The translations under genes were made by a program, and so were the position numbers. The notes beneath the pieces were generated by a model. It was given only the letters and a program-made list of their open reading frames with translations, did not search any database and was not told the origin of the DNA. From assembly GCA_900546385.1 (NCBI GenBank), contig URCT01000140.1, forward strand, positions 1 to 5,484: 5,484 nt of DNA, in the 5' to 3' direction. The stretch comes from an uncultured Eubacteriales bacterium (lineage in GTDB: Bacteria > Bacillota > Clostridia > Oscillospirales > CAG-382). Positions 5,031 through 5,484 of this stretch are shown here, piece after piece. Positions within the stretch are counted from its first letter, which is position 1, and each line of letters opens with the position of its first letter.

Positions 5031-5484
5031 TTACAGGCTTTCGACAGTCTTTTTGAGAAGCTCCGCGCGGTCAGTCTTTTCCCATGTCACGCCGAGATCC
5101 TCGCGACCGAGATGGCCGTAGGCGGAAAGCTGTTTGTAGATCGGACGGCGCAGATCGAGCATTTCGATGATGGCTGCCGGGCGGAGGTCAAAGCAGCGGT
5201 TCACGGCTTCGGCAATTTTTGCTTCGCCATAGGAGGACGTGCCGAAGGTATCGACAAGCACGCTCACCGGACGCGCCACGCCGATGGCATACGCGATCTG
5301 GACTTCGCACTTTTTGGCAAGGCCTGCGGCAACGACGTTTTTCGCGACGTACCGTGCGGCATAAGCGGCACTGCGGTCAACCTTAGTCGGGTCTTTGCCG
5401 GAGAACGCGCCGCCGCCGTGACGAGCATAGCCGCCATAGGTATCGACGATGATCTTGCGGCCGGTAAGGCCGGTGTCGCCGTTC
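5031..5484 (-). CDS. metK: S-adenosylmethionine synthase (C-terminal part)
   Basis: The last 150 codons of methionine adenosyltransferase, which makes S-adenosylmethionine from methionine and ATP in the cytoplasm. Reading in from the right edge gives GDTGLTGRKIIVDTYGG, then the MetK signature GGGAFSGKD (visible residues 23-31), DPTKVDRSAAYAARYVAKN, a FDLRP motif and HLGREDL near the end. Residues matching the E. coli active-site set are present: Arg9-Lys10 of GRK, Lys30 of SGKD, and Lys34 and Asp36 of DPTKVD. The reading frame is open to the edge, so the N-terminal portion (about 235-245 residues by comparison with E. coli MetK) is missing only because of the window. The gene stops at TAA 5031-5033. 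Any SAM riboswitch would lie upstream, outside the window. The visible part is intact, with no sign of decay. Confidence 0.98.
   Translation of the reverse strand, partial: NGDTGLTGRKIIVDTYGGYARHGGGAFSGKDPTKVDRSAAYAARYVAKNVVAAGLAKKCEVQIAYAIGVARPVSVLVDTFGTSSYGEAKIAEAVNRCFDLRPAAIIEMLDLRRPIYKQLSAYGHLGREDLGVTWEKTDRAELLKKTVESL

Overview
The window looks like a chromosomal piece of a low-to-mid-GC Gram-positive anaerobe, most likely a member of the Clostridia (Bacillota). This is inferred from strong GGAGG-type ribosome binding sites on every gene, a consensus sigma-A promoter, an MsmX/UgpC-type sugar ATPase, a MarR plus two-gene ABC exporter cassette typical of Firmicutes, and AT-rich gaps between genes that are near 50% GC. 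All six recognisable genes lie on the minus strand, so transcription runs from the right edge to the left edge.

In transcription order: (a) 5031-5484 is the C-terminal 150 residues of S-adenosylmethionine synthase (metK), cut by the window edge. (b) After an 86-bp gap with a hairpin comes a 303-residue protein of the galactose-mutarotase-like fold, resembling DUF4380 (4033-4944). (c) After an AT-rich 234-bp gap with several short palindromes and a possible extended -10 promoter comes a 371-residue CUT1-type sugar-importer ATPase (2683-3798). It has no permease beside it and ends in a textbook intrinsic terminator with a GAAA loop (2636-2668). (d) A separate operon follows: a consensus promoter (TTGACA, 16 bp, TATAAT) with a perfect 20-bp palindrome over the transcription start, a MarR-family repressor (2085-2543), an ABC exporter half-transporter with a degenerate catalytic site (341-2077), and the N-terminal 117 residues of a second half-transporter (1-351) running off the left edge.

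Functionally the window holds two unrelated blocks separated by the terminator. The right block is housekeeping and sugar-related: SAM synthesis, a sugar-epimerase-like protein and a probably shared sugar-uptake ATPase. The left block is a self-regulated efflux cassette, in which the MarR protein probably represses its own promoter through the palindrome and is relieved by a small molecule. The exporter pair probably forms a heterodimer of the BmrCD/TM287-288 type. No RNA genes, mobile elements or CRISPR arrays were seen. I see no evidence of an undescribed system. The most informative points are the well-defined operator/promoter, the unusual nucleotide-binding residues of the exporter, and the uncharacterised mutarotase-like protein.
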